Of a DNA stretch of 64,000 nt, positions 55,494 to 63,961 are shown piece after piece (position 1 is the first letter of the stretch; each line of letters starts with the position of its first letter). The translations under genes and the position numbers were made by a program. Source of the stretch: Duganella sp. Root1480D1 (lineage in GTDB: Bacteria; Pseudomonadota; Gammaproteobacteria; Burkholderiales; Burkholderiaceae_D); the NCBI RefSeq assembly GCF_001427305.1, contig NZ_LMFZ01000007.1, positions 89,546 through 153,545 of the forward strand, in the 5' to 3' direction. The notes beneath the pieces were generated by a model that searched no databases, was not told the DNA's origin, and worked only from the letters and a program-made list of their open reading frames with translations.

Positions 55494-57178
55494 GTGTTTT
55501 TCGCAAATGTAATGACAAAGCGGCCGCTCGACTTGCGCGCGCCGCCCTCTGTCACACTGGCTTCGAAGCGGTGTTCGTAATCCAGCATGGCATCGTTATT
55601 CAAGCACAATTCACGCGCCAGATACAGGCCCAGGCCCGTGCCCTTGCTTGATGTTGTGTAGAACGGCTCGAACAGGTGGGCCCGCACCTGCGGCGAAATG
55701 CCGGGGCCATCGTCCTGCACGTGCAGCTCCAGCGGCCGGCCGGCCACCTGCACGATGAAGACGCGGATGCTGGCCGGCGTGCCGCTGGCATAGCGCACCG
55801 CGTTGTTGAGCAGGTTGATCAGCACCTCGCGCAGGTGCAGCGGATCGAAGCGCACCATCACCTGGGTCATGCCGCCCAGGCAGACGATCTTGCGGTCGAG
55901 CTTATGGGTTTCGTCGAACTCCGCCTTCAATTCATTGAGGAAGGATTCCAGTTCCATCGGGTCGTGGTGGCTTTGCGCCTTGCGCGACAATTGCAGGATG
56001 TCTTCCACCATGCGGTTCACGCGCGCCACATTGTCGCTGATGATCTTCAGCAGGCGCTTTTGCACCGGCGTTTGCAGATCCTCTTCCAGCAGGGAATTGG
56101 CGTGGCCGATGGCCGACAGCGGGTTGCGCACCTCATGCGCGATGCTGGCCGTCAGGCGTCCCATCGAGGCCAGCTTGAGCTGCTGCGCCTTTTCCTCGAT
56201 GCCGGTCACGTCTTCCAGGAAGATCACGTTGCGTTCCACATCCAGGCCGTTGGTGTCGGCGGCGGCAAAGCGCAATTTCAGGTGCAAGGCCACGTCGCGC
56301 CGAGAATTCCAGGCCGCCGTCAGGTCGGCCTGCCCGGGATCCTCGAACGGCTTGATGGTGATGAAGGCACTGGCCTGTTCCGGGTCGCCGCGCCAGGCTT
56401 CGTAGGCGACTGCGATTGGCTGCAGGGTAGCGCCATCGAGCATCTGTGCCGCGCCGCCCAGCATTTGCTGGGCGGCCGGGTTGCTCATATGGATGGTGCT
56501 GTCCGCCCCGACCACCAGGATGCCGTCGGCCGAATGGGCGATCACCAGGCGGTTGACGGCCTGCTGCACGCCGATTTCGATGCCGCGCTGCGCCGCCAGT
56601 TCTTCCTGGCCGATCAGGCGTGCCGCCATGCGGTTCACGATCAGCACCACGGCAAACCAGGCAACGCCATACAGGCCAGCCTGCAGAACCAGCGACTCGC
56701 CGCCGGATATGGCGAGGTAGGTGCTGTCGGCCAGCATGAACAGCGTGGCCAGCGAAGCGCTGAACAGCGACAGCACCAGCGGCGCCAGGATGGCGCAGCC
56801 GGCCAGCGGGAACAGGTACAGGATGGCCAGCCCCGAGCGCAAGCCGCCAGCGGCAAGGTAGAGCAGCGAAATGCAGGTCAGGTCGACGGCCACCTGCGAC
56901 ATCAGCTGCAGCATGAAGTGGCGGCGCCAGCGCATGGCCAGCACCTGCATGGCCACCGCCGCCAGCAGGTAGGCCGCGCATACCTGCACCGTCAGTTCAT
57001 GGAACGACAGCTTGCCGGCGCTGAAGTACAACGCCAGCACCAGGGTAATCACGATGCGGGTGGCGCCGAGCGCCTTCAGCGAGCGCCAGAAGGTGTCGCG
57101 CGAGGCGGCCGACAGGGTATGGAGACGGGCAAACACGCTGGGCTTAATGCGGGGCGTGCGCCGCGCAGCAGTAGTCAC
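55490..57178 (-). CDS. pilS: PilS, membrane sensor histidine kinase for pilin expression
   Basis: This 562-residue kinase has about six membrane helices in the first ~190 residues, a PAS-like domain (~205-320), HisKA with MGRLTASIAHEVRNPLSAIGH, and HATPase with LLNNAVRYASGTP and DDGPGISPQV and STSSKGTGLGLYLAR-type G box. PilS senses pilin and controls PilR. I give the GTG at 57178, which overlaps the preceding gene by 35 bp; a GTG at 57136 would avoid the overlap, and neither has a clear ribosome-binding site. Confidence 0.93.
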   Translation of the reverse strand: MTTAARRTPRIKPSVFARLHTLSAASRDTFWRSLKALGATRIVITLVLALYFSAGKLSFHELTVQVCAAYLLAAVAMQVLAMRWRRHFMLQLMSQVAVDLTCISLLYLAAGGLRSGLAILYLFPLAGCAILAPLVLSLFSASLATLFMLADSTYLAISGGESLVLQAGLYGVAWFAVVLIVNRMAARLIGQEELAAQRGIEIGVQQAVNRLVIAHSADGILVVGADSTIHMSNPAAQQMLGGAAQMLDGATLQPIAVAYEAWRGDPEQASAFITIKPFEDPGQADLTAAWNSRRDVALHLKLRFAAADTNGLDVERNVIFLEDVTGIEEKAQQLKLASMGRLTASIAHEVRNPLSAIGHANSLLEEDLQTPVQKRLLKIISDNVARVNRMVEDILQLSRKAQSHHDPMELESFLNELKAEFDETHKLDRKIVCLGGMTQVMVRFDPLHLREVLINLLNNAVRYASGTPASIRVFIVQVAGRPLELHVQDDGPGISPQVRAHLFEPFYTTSSKGTGLGLYLARELCLNNDAMLDYEHRFEASVTEGGARKSSGRFVITFAKNT

Positions 57179-57392
57179 GGCCGTTGGCCGGCACGTTTTC
57201 GGAGGCAGGGAAATGCACGCCGCAATGGGCGCATTGCAGCATCTTCTCGGCCTGCTGCGGCTCGGCCGCGCGCGGCTGCTGCGGCGCCGGCGAGTGGCCG
57301 CCTTGCTGCGGGCCGCTCATCTTGCGCAGTTTGCTGCGGATGGCGGCGATCACCAGGAAGACCAGCGCCAGCCAGAACAGGAGTCGTGTCAT
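57144..57392 (-). CDS. PP0621-family small zinc-ribbon protein
   Basis: This 82-residue protein has an N-terminal membrane helix (MTRLLFWLALVFLVIAAI), a charged Gln/Pro linker and a C-terminal Cys cluster (CAHCGVHFPASEN then YCCAAH) that could bind zinc. The family is uncharacterised and usually sits beside pilS and ypjD in betaproteobacteria. It overlaps both neighbours: ATGA with ypjD, and up to 35 bp with pilS. Confidence 0.82.
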   Translation of the reverse strand: MTRLLFWLALVFLVIAAIRSKLRKMSGPQQGGHSPAPQQPRAAEPQQAEKMLQCAHCGVHFPASENVPANGRDYCCAAHAPH

Positions 57393-58192
57393 GCCAAACC
57401 TCGATGTAAAACCACTTCCAGGACAAAACGGCTGCCGACATAAGCCAGCAGCAGGGTCGCAAAGCCCGCCAGCGTGAAGCTGAGGGCCGTCTTGCCGCGC
57501 CAGCCGCGGAAGTGGCGGCCGGCCAGCAAGGCGGCGAACAGGACCCAGGACAGCAGGGTGAAGACCGATTTATGGTCCCACTTCAGGGCCCGGCCAAACA
57601 ATTCTTCGCTGAACACGATGCCCGACAGGACGGTCAGGCTAAGCAGCACGAAGCCGAAGCCGATCAGGCGGAACAGCAGCTTTTCCATCGTCAGCAAGGC
57701 CGGCAACTGGTCCAGCGCCGTGGCAAAAAAGCCCGGGCTGTCGCTGCGCGTATGCAGGCGCGACTCCTGCAGCGCCATCAGCACGGCGTGGAAGGCGGCA
57801 ATGGTCAGCGTACTGTAGGCCAGCGTGGCGATGGCAATGTGCCAGCCCAGCATGACGGAGCGGCCGGCAGTCGGGATCAGCGAACCGGGGAAGCCGGCCT
57901 GCAGCGCCACCGCCAGGGCGGCCACCGGCATCACGATGCGGCGCAGGCCGTCCAGCGGGAAGTTCTGGTTTTCCAGCCAGTAGGCGCCGACCGAAATCCA
58001 CAGCGCCGACGACAGCATGGTGGCAAAGCCGATGCGCAGCGAGCCGGGCACCATGACGTCGACCCACAGCGCGGCCCCGTGCAGCAGCCAGGCGCCGGCC
58101 GTCAGTGCGGCGATAGGCACGGCTTTGCGCGACGGGAGGAAGCCACAAATCAGGTAAAGCAGCGTTGCTGCGAGCAGGAAATAAGTTTGCAT
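57389..58192 (-). CDS. YpjD/CcsA-like cytochrome c assembly family membrane protein
   Basis: This 267-residue protein has eight predicted helices and the CcsA-type blocks GWHIAIATLAYSTLTIAAFHA and KWDHKSVFTLLSWVLFAALL, whose His and Trp residues match the haem-handling family. E. coli YpjD, next to ffh, is a member with no settled role. Here ffh is also nearby but 3.7 kb away and divergent, with an ABC transporter and M48 peptidase between. Confidence 0.88.
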   Translation of the reverse strand: MQTYFLLAATLLYLICGFLPSRKAVPIAALTAGAWLLHGAALWVDVMVPGSLRIGFATMLSSALWISVGAYWLENQNFPLDGLRRIVMPVAALAVALQAGFPGSLIPTAGRSVMLGWHIAIATLAYSTLTIAAFHAVLMALQESRLHTRSDSPGFFATALDQLPALLTMEKLLFRLIGFGFVLLSLTVLSGIVFSEELFGRALKWDHKSVFTLLSWVLFAALLAGRHFRGWRGKTALSFTLAGFATLLLAYVGSRFVLEVVLHRGLA

Positions 58193-58219
58193 CCGGTAAG
58201 TTTAACACCCGAACACCGT

Positions 58220-58277
58220 GGGGTCAGGCACACAACATGAAACACGCTGCGCGTGTCTCATGTCGGAGCCAGACCCC
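58220..58277. repeat. Class B palindromic repeat after the ABC ATPase gene
   Basis: An imperfect ~27-bp stem runs from GGGGTCAGGC (58220-58229) to GCCAGACCCC (58268-58277), with inner CATGAAACACGC and GCGTGTCTCATG arms and a TGC tip flanked by GC/GC. It lies just beyond the ATPase gene stop and ~25 bp before the ypjD start. Its ends and tip match the hairpin at 63878 although the middle differs. Confidence 0.8.
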
Positions 58278-58279
58278 GG

Positions 58280-59068
58280 CTAATCGACTGCCGCCGCACG
58301 CAGCTCGGCGGTGTGGTGGCGTTGTTGTTCTTCCATCACCAGCTGCCCCAGTTCGCGCTTCAGGGCATTGAACTCCGGTGCCGACGGGTCGCGCAGGCGC
58401 GGCATGTCGACCAGGATGTCGCGCTTGACCGTGCCGGGGCGGTAAGTCATGACCACGATACGGTCGGCCAGGTAAATCGCTTCCTCGATGCTGTGGGTGA
58501 CGAAGATGATGGTCTTTTTCTGTTCTTCCCAGATGCGCAGCAGTTCGTCCTGCAGGTCGCGCCGGGTCAGCGCATCAAGTGCGCCGAACGGCTCGTCCAT
58601 CAGCATGATCGGCGAATCGAGCGCCAGCACGCGGGCGATCGCCACCCGCTGCCGCATGCCGCCCGACAGGTCTTTCGGGAAGCGCTGGCGGAAGTCCTGC
58701 AGCGACAGGGTCTTGAGCAGCTTGTCCACCGTGGCTTCGATCTGCGCCTTCGGCATGCCCTTGATTTCCAGCCCGAAGGCCACGTTGTCGGCCACCGTCA
58801 TCCAGGGGAACAGCGCATACTCCTGGAATACCATGCCGCGCTCAGGGCCCGGGTCGGCCACCGGCTTGCCGTCGGCGATGATACTGCCGCTGGTGGGCGG
58901 CGAAAAACCGGCGATGGCGTTCAGCAGGGTCGACTTGCCGCAGCCGGAAGGCCCCAGCAGGCAGACGAACTGCCCGCGCGGGATTTCCAGGTTGATGTCC
59001 TGCAGCGCCACCACCGAGGTGCCGAACACCTTGCTGACACCCTTCACTTCAATATGTGCAGCGCTCAT
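58280..59068 (-). CDS. ABC transporter ATP-binding protein (SsuB/TauB/NrtD type)
   Basis: This 262-residue ATPase has Walker A GPSGCGKST at ~39-47, the Q-loop GMVFQEYALFPW, signature LSGGMRQR at ~134-141 and Walker B IMLMDEP at ~154-160, with the T-H switch FVTHSIEEAIYLADRI. The pattern groups with importers of sulfonates, taurine, nitrate or pyrimidine precursors. It follows the permease gene with no spacer (TGA then ATG). Confidence 0.94.
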   Translation of the reverse strand: MSAAHIEVKGVSKVFGTSVVALQDINLEIPRGQFVCLLGPSGCGKSTLLNAIAGFSPPTSGSIIADGKPVADPGPERGMVFQEYALFPWMTVADNVAFGLEIKGMPKAQIEATVDKLLKTLSLQDFRQRFPKDLSGGMRQRVAIARVLALDSPIMLMDEPFGALDALTRRDLQDELLRIWEEQKKTIIFVTHSIEEAIYLADRIVVMTYRPGTVKRDILVDMPRLRDPSAPEFNALKRELGQLVMEEQQRHHTAELRAAAVD

Positions 59069-59884
59069 TCAGCCCTCCAGGCCGCGGTGCCAGCGCAGCA
59101 GGTGGTTGTTCAGGCGGTCCATGGCGACGTCGATCGCCAGGCCCAGGAGGCCGATGGTGATCATGCCGGCAATGATCTTGTCCGACCAGAAGTACTCGCG
59201 CGCTTCGCTGATGCGGAAGCCAAGTCCGTTATTCACCGCCACCATCTCCGCCACGATCACCACGATGAAGGCGGTGCCGATGCCGATCCGCACGCCGGCC
59301 AGGATCGAAGGCACGGCCGCCGGCAGTATCACACGCAGGAACATGGTGGGGCCCGAAGCGCCCAGGTTGCGCGCCGCGCGCAGATAGATGCCGTCCACCT
59401 GGCGCACGCCGGCGATGGTGTTGATCAGCACCGGGAAGAAGGCGCCCAGCGAGATCAGGAAGATGGCCGGCGGGTTGCCCAGCCCGAACCACAGCATCGA
59501 CAGCGGGATGTAGGCAATCGGCGGCACCGGGCGGATGATCTGCACCAGCACATTGAACAGGCGGTAGGCGTGGGCGCTGGCGCCCATGGCCAGTCCCATG
59601 GGTAGCGCCAGCCCGGCGCCGATGGCGAAACCAAGCAGCACGCGGTACATGCTGCCGATCGCATCGTGGATCAATTCACCGGAAAAAGCCCATACCAGCC
59701 AGCTGCCGTTGCCGTCATATGGCTGCAGCGGCAGCAGGTATTCCACCCACTTGCGCGCCACCGCCTCCGGCGATGGCAGCGCCTGCGGATTCACCCAGCC
59801 ATGATAAGTCACGAAATGCCAGACCAGCACCAGCGATGCCGGCACCAGCAGGCCGACGCCAACATCCCGCCACGCGACCTTCAT
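59069..59884 (-). CDS. ABC transporter permease (SsuC/TauC type)
   Basis: This 271-residue membrane protein has about six helices and the EAA-type loop NLGASGPTMFLRVILPAAVPS, typical of binding-protein-dependent importers in the nitrate/taurine family. It overlaps the binding-protein gene by four bases (ATGA) and abuts the ATPase gene. Confidence 0.93.
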   Translation of the reverse strand: MKVAWRDVGVGLLVPASLVLVWHFVTYHGWVNPQALPSPEAVARKWVEYLLPLQPYDGNGSWLVWAFSGELIHDAIGSMYRVLLGFAIGAGLALPMGLAMGASAHAYRLFNVLVQIIRPVPPIAYIPLSMLWFGLGNPPAIFLISLGAFFPVLINTIAGVRQVDGIYLRAARNLGASGPTMFLRVILPAAVPSILAGVRIGIGTAFIVVIVAEMVAVNNGLGFRISEAREYFWSDKIIAGMITIGLLGLAIDVAMDRLNNHLLRWHRGLEG

Positions 59885-60855
59885 TTGACGCCCAGCGATT
59901 TCTTGGCCTGCTCCAGCAGGTCGGTCTTGACCCAGTCCTTGGCCAGCGGCGGTTTGGCCATCTTGCCGACGCCGGTTTTTGCCATGATGTCGGTGGTGAC
60001 CTGGATATGCTCCGGCGTCACGTCATACGAATATGGCGAATTGCCGATCGCATCCTGGAAATCGTCGCTGGTGATCTGGCCCTTGAACACGGTCTCGCGC
60101 ACATATTTTTCGGCGGTGGCCGGCTGGTCGATGAAGGTCTTGGTCGCCTCCACGAAGCAGCGCATGAACTTTTCCGCCACCGGGCGGCGCTCCTTGTAGA
60201 ACTTCTCGGTCATCACCATGGTCCGGATCGGCTCGCCGATCGGGGTGTTGTAGGGCTTGAGGATCTCGACCCCGTAGCCTTTGTTGATGGCCTGCGAGGA
60301 TTGCGGCTCCGACTGCATCATGGCGTCGATATGCTTGCCGAGCAGGGCCTGGTTCAGGTCCGCGTAAGCCAGCAGCACGGTCTGCACGTCCTTGCCCGGC
60401 TGCTCGGAGACGGTCAGGCCGGCCTGCTGCAGCTCCGCCAGCAGCAGCACTTCCTGGATGCCGCCGCGCGTGACGCCGACTTTCTTGCCCTTCAGGTCCT
60501 TGATCGATTTGATATTCAGGTCGCTGCGGCCCACCAGGCGCGCGCCGCCTTTGGCGAAACCGGCCACCACATAGATCGGCGCCCCGCCGGCGCGGCCGGA
60601 GATGGCCGCTTCGGAAGCGGTCGCGCCCACGTCAAGCTCGCCGGCCAGCACGGCGGACATCACGTCCAGGCCCTTGGCGAACACGCGCTCTTCGACCTTG
60701 ATGCCGCACTTCGGGGCGATCTCCTTGATATAGGACACGGCACCGTAGTGGGCGAATTTCAGGTTCCCCAGCCGCACCACTTCCTGCGCCTGCGCGCCGC
60801 CAGCCAACATCAGCGCCGCGAGGGCCGCAGCCTTGCCGATACTTTTCAGTTTCAT
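59881..60855 (-). CDS. ABC transporter substrate-binding protein (NMT1/SsuA type)
   Basis: This 324-residue periplasmic protein starts at the ATG at 60855 with a clear AAGGAG site and a signal peptide (MKLKSIGKAAALAALMLAGG). Its fold has VVRLGNLKFAHYGAVSYIKE, FAKGLDVMSAVLAGELDVGA and SIKDLKGKKVGVTRGGIQE, as in aliphatic sulfonate, nitrate or thiamine-precursor binders. It is the first gene of the three-gene importer operon. The ligand is unknown; no cys, ssu or tau enzyme genes are adjacent. Confidence 0.93.
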   Translation of the reverse strand: MKLKSIGKAAALAALMLAGGAQAQEVVRLGNLKFAHYGAVSYIKEIAPKCGIKVEERVFAKGLDVMSAVLAGELDVGATASEAAISGRAGGAPIYVVAGFAKGGARLVGRSDLNIKSIKDLKGKKVGVTRGGIQEVLLLAELQQAGLTVSEQPGKDVQTVLLAYADLNQALLGKHIDAMMQSEPQSSQAINKGYGVEILKPYNTPIGEPIRTMVMTEKFYKERRPVAEKFMRCFVEATKTFIDQPATAEKYVRETVFKGQITSDDFQDAIGNSPYSYDVTPEHIQVTTDIMAKTGVGKMAKPPLAKDWVKTDLLEQAKKSLGVK

Positions 60856-60921
60856 CCAGCTCTCCTTAATGAATAGTTGGCCTGCGCGGCCGCGCCCATC
60901 ATACATTGAAGGCAGTGGCGC

Positions 60922-61725
60922 TTAAAGAGCGCTGCGTTCGCGCTGTTGCGCCAGGCGTTCCGCGCACGGCGGATGGATCGAGAGGTAGGCGCGCTCGGCG
61001 CCGGTGGTGCCGGCCGCGCCGCCCAGCGCCTCCTGCACTTCGGCCAGGAGACGCAAGGACAAGCCGTTATGTTCCAGCAGGTCGGCCGCATAGTTGTCGG
61101 CTTCGATTTCCGCCTGCTGCGGCCACTTCAGGTGCGGGGCTCGCGCTGCCATGCTGGAAACCAGCCAGCTGGTGTCGCCCAGCACCACACCGGCCACCGC
61201 CGGCAGCAAGGCTTCCTGCACCAGGCGGCGCAGCATGTGGCGCTGCTGCTGGTGACCCAGTTCGTGCGCCAGTACCGCCAGCACCGCCCCGTCGTCGGGC
61301 AGCGCCAGCACCAGGCTGTCGGTCAGGATGATGTCGCCCGAGGGCAGCGTGAAGGCTGCCGCCCCCAGTTGGCTGCTACGGAACAGCAGGCGGTGGCGCG
61401 GCGCTCCCTCGTGCGGCGCCTGCAGGCTGGAGAACACCGCGCTGATGCGGGCCCGGTGCGTTTCCGACAGCTCGCTGGGCTTCAGCGCCTGCAGCTCCAG
61501 TTGCTGCAGCATGCCCTGCCCCAGCTGCATCTGCAGCGCCGGCGGGAAGGCGTCGGCCAGCTGGTCGACCACAGCCGGGCGGGCCAGGTGCCAGCCGCCG
61601 TACAGCGCAAGGCAGGCTGCTGCCGCTGCCGCGGCCAGTCGCCAATGGCGCAGTGCGCGCCGCCGGCCGGGCGCGAATAAATTGATCAGGTTTGGTACGG
61701 CCAGCGTTTGCACAAGTTCATCCAT
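60922..61725 (-). CDS. M48-family metallopeptidase, membrane anchored
   Basis: This 267-residue protein has an N-terminal membrane helix (~29-47) and a zinc peptidase domain with VLAHELGHQQQRHM and the third ligand in EIEADNYAADLLE. Family members such as HtpX and LoiP act in envelope proteostasis. It is divergent from ffh. The short upstream gap (204 bp) is shared with ffh and shows a GGCGGT-C-ACCGCC palindrome at 61831-61843 but no firm promoter. Confidence 0.9.
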   Translation of the reverse strand: MDELVQTLAVPNLINLFAPGRRRALRHWRLAAAAAAACLALYGGWHLARPAVVDQLADAFPPALQMQLGQGMLQQLELQALKPSELSETHRARISAVFSSLQAPHEGAPRHRLLFRSSQLGAAAFTLPSGDIILTDSLVLALPDDGAVLAVLAHELGHQQQRHMLRRLVQEALLPAVAGVVLGDTSWLVSSMAARAPHLKWPQQAEIEADNYAADLLEHNGLSLRLLAEVQEALGGAAGTTGAERAYLSIHPPCAERLAQQRERSAL

Positions 61726-61929
61726 AAAATTAATTTATGAACAAGATGCATGGAGGTCGCATCTCTTGTCAAGAAGAAACTTTGTTTATTTCGCAAATTT
61801 GTGCACGACAGTGACATTTCGTGAGAGACCGGCGGTCACCGCCCGCGCCTGCCGCCGACGCCAGCTACTAAGGTAGAATGGCGGGATTTTCCGCATATCG
61901 CACCACTCTTATTAATTAGTAGGCCACCA

Positions 61930-63297
61930 ATGCTAGACAACCTGACTACGCGCCTTGCCAAAGTCGTCAAGACGATGCGCGGCGAGGCCCGCCTGACCGA
62001 ATCCAACACCGCCGAGATGCTGCGCGAGGTACGCATGGCGCTGCTGGAGGCCGACGTCGCCCTGCCGGCCGTGCGCGAATTCATCGCCAAGGTCAAGGAA
62101 AAAGCCCTCGGCGAAGAAGTGATTTCCTCGCTGACCCCGGGCCAGGCCCTGGTCGGCGTGGTGCAGCGCGAACTGGGCGCCCTGATGGGCGCGGACCTGG
62201 GCGCGGAAGCTTCACAGCTGTCGTTCGCCCAGCAGCCGCCTGCCATCATCCTGATGGCAGGCCTGCAGGGTGTGGGTAAGACCACCACCGTCGGCAAGCT
62301 GGCCAAGTACCTGAAAGAACAAAAGAAGAAGAAAGTGCTGACCGTATCGGCCGACGTGTATCGTCCTGCCGCTATCGCCCAGCTGCAATCGGTAACCGGC
62401 CAGGTCGGCGCCGATTTCTTCCCGTCCAGCGCGCAGGACAAGCCGGTCGACATTGCGCTGGCCGCCTTGGACTGGGCCAAGAAGCACCACCATGACGTGC
62501 TGATCATCGACACCGCCGGCCGCCTCGGTATCGACGAAGAGATGATGAAAGAGATCGCCGCCGTGCACGGCGCGGTCAAGCCGATCGAAACCCTGTTCGT
62601 GGTCGACGCCATGCTGGGCCAGGACGCGATCAACACCGCCAAGGCCTTCAACGACGCGCTGCCGCTGACCGGCGTGGTGCTGACCAAGCTCGATGGCGAT
62701 TCGCGCGGCGGCGCGGCGCTGTCGGTGCGCCACATTACCGGCAAGCCGATCAAGTTTGCCGGCGTGTCGGAAAAGCTGGACGGCCTGGAAGCGTTCGACC
62801 CGCAGCGCATGGCCAACCGTATCCTGGGCATGGGCGACATCCTGGCCCTGGTCGAGGAAGCGCAGAAAAACGTCGACGCCAAGGCGGCAGCCGAGTTGGC
62901 CGCCAAGGTCAAGTCGGGTGGCAAGTTCGACATGAACGACTTCAAGGCGCAACTGGCGCAGATGAAGAAAATGGGCGGCATGAGCGGCCTGCTCGACAAG
63001 CTGCCGGCCCAGTTCCAGCAAGCGGCGGCCGGCGCCAACATGGACCAGGCCGAGAAGCAGGTGCGCCGCATGGTTGGCATCATCGACTCGATGACGCCGC
63101 AGGAACGCGCCAAGCCGGAACTGATCAAGGCGGCCCGCAAGCGCCGTATCGCGGCCGGCGCCGGCGTCCAGGTGCAGGAAGTGAACCGCATGCTGACCCA
63201 GTTCGAACAGATGCAGACCATGATGAAAAAGCTGTCCGGCGGCGGCATGATGAAGATGATGCGCTCGATGAAGGGCATGATGCCGGGCATGCGCTAA
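61930..63297 (+). CDS. ffh: Signal recognition particle protein
   Basis: Ffh binds 4.5S RNA and signal sequences and docks ribosomes at FtsY. The 455-residue protein has the N domain, GTPase G1 GLQGVGKTTT at ~111-120, the DTAGRLGIDEE and TKLDGDSRGGAAL motifs, and a Met-rich M domain ending MKMMRSMKGMMPGM. It is well separated from the M48 gene and has its own terminator. Confidence 0.98.
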   Translation: MLDNLTTRLAKVVKTMRGEARLTESNTAEMLREVRMALLEADVALPAVREFIAKVKEKALGEEVISSLTPGQALVGVVQRELGALMGADLGAEASQLSFAQQPPAIILMAGLQGVGKTTTVGKLAKYLKEQKKKKVLTVSADVYRPAAIAQLQSVTGQVGADFFPSSAQDKPVDIALAALDWAKKHHHDVLIIDTAGRLGIDEEMMKEIAAVHGAVKPIETLFVVDAMLGQDAINTAKAFNDALPLTGVVLTKLDGDSRGGAALSVRHITGKPIKFAGVSEKLDGLEAFDPQRMANRILGMGDILALVEEAQKNVDAKAAAELAAKVKSGGKFDMNDFKAQLAQMKKMGGMSGLLDKLPAQFQQAAAGANMDQAEKQVRRMVGIIDSMTPQERAKPELIKAARKRRIAAGAGVQVQEVNRMLTQFEQMQTMMKKLSGGGMMKMMRSMKGMMPGMR

Positions 63298-63312
63298 GCC
63301 CCGCCAAGCCGC

Positions 63313-63340
63313 AAAAAGCCGCCTCCGGGCGGCTTTTTTT
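63313..63340 (+). terminator. Intrinsic terminator of ffh
   Basis: AAAAAGCCGCC and GGCGGC form a clean stem with loop TCCG, followed by seven T on the plus strand, 16 bp past the ffh stop. Confidence 0.95.
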
Positions 63341-63465
63341 GTGTTTAAGTCTTGTTTCCCTTAAAAAACCCACAAAAACACTTGCACAAGCTGCAAACCC
63401 CCGCCAATATTAGCCGTGCGATAGTATTGCGCAATTATCCATTTGTTTGTTAAGGAGGCTCGAAT

Positions 63466-63843
63466 ATGGCAACAGCCAAGAAAGCAGCACCAGCAGCAAA
63501 GAAAGCCGCCGCCAAGCCAGCAGCAAAAAAAGCTGCTCCAGCAAAGGCAGCCGCCAAGCCAGCAGCAAAGAAAGCAGCAGCACCAGCCGCACGTAAGCCT
63601 AACGCAGCCTTCATGAAGGCGATGACACCATCGAGCGCACTGTCCGCCGTAGTCGGTTCCGCACCGCTGCCGCGCACCGAAGTGACCAAGAAAGTCTGGG
63701 ACTACATCAAGAAACTGAACCTGCAGGACGCCGCAAACCGCCGCATGATCAATGCGGACGACAAGCTGAAAGCTGTCTTTGGCGGCAAAGCCCAGGTTTC
63801 CATGTTTGAAATGACCAAGCTGATTTCCGACCACCTGAAATAA
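63466..63843 (+). CDS. SWIB/MDM2-domain protein with H1-like tail
   Basis: This 125-residue protein has a Lys/Ala/Pro-rich N-terminal tail (~1-45, repeats like KKAAAKPAAK) and a C-terminal SWIB domain (LPRTEVTKKVWDYIKKLNLQ, RRMINADDKLKAVFGGK). SWIB domains are chromatin-associated in eukaryotes and occur in Chlamydiae and betaproteobacteria with unclear role; binding to DNA through the tail is likely. A TAAGGAGG site precedes the ATG. The strong hairpin at 63878 follows. Confidence 0.92.
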   Translation: MATAKKAAPAAKKAAAKPAAKKAAPAKAAAKPAAKKAAAPAARKPNAAFMKAMTPSSALSAVVGSAPLPRTEVTKKVWDYIKKLNLQDAANRRMINADDKLKAVFGGKAQVSMFEMTKLISDHLK

Positions 63844-63877
63844 GCTGCTTCTGGCTGTTGCAGCCATTCGAGGTAAG

Positions 63878-63956
63878 AAGTCGGGGTCAGGTCTGGCAAT
63901 CGGACATTTTGCTGCGCAAAATGTCCGATTGCCAGACCTGACCCCGACTTTTTTTT
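63878..63956 (+). terminator. 35-bp perfect palindrome with T8, class B repeat
   Basis: Bases 63878-63912 and 63916-63950 are perfect reverse complements around TGC, and the plus strand continues with a run of T to 63956, so it should terminate the SWIB gene transcript. Its outer arms (GGGGTCAGG) and tip (GC-TGC-GC) match the repeat at 58220. A stem this long and perfect is exceptional for an ordinary terminator. Confidence 0.9.
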
Positions 63957-63961
63957 AATTT

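Noticed and set aside
60884..60895. GCGCGGCCGCGC palindrome between the M48 and binding-protein genes
   Set aside because: Short GC-only palindromes are frequent in this composition; no T-tract or other context supports a terminator or operator.
61760..61830. FVYFANL peptide readable here and also on the minus strand near 32290
   Set aside because: A seven-residue match among all frames of 64 kb is expected by chance, and neither reading has a start with a ribosome-binding site.
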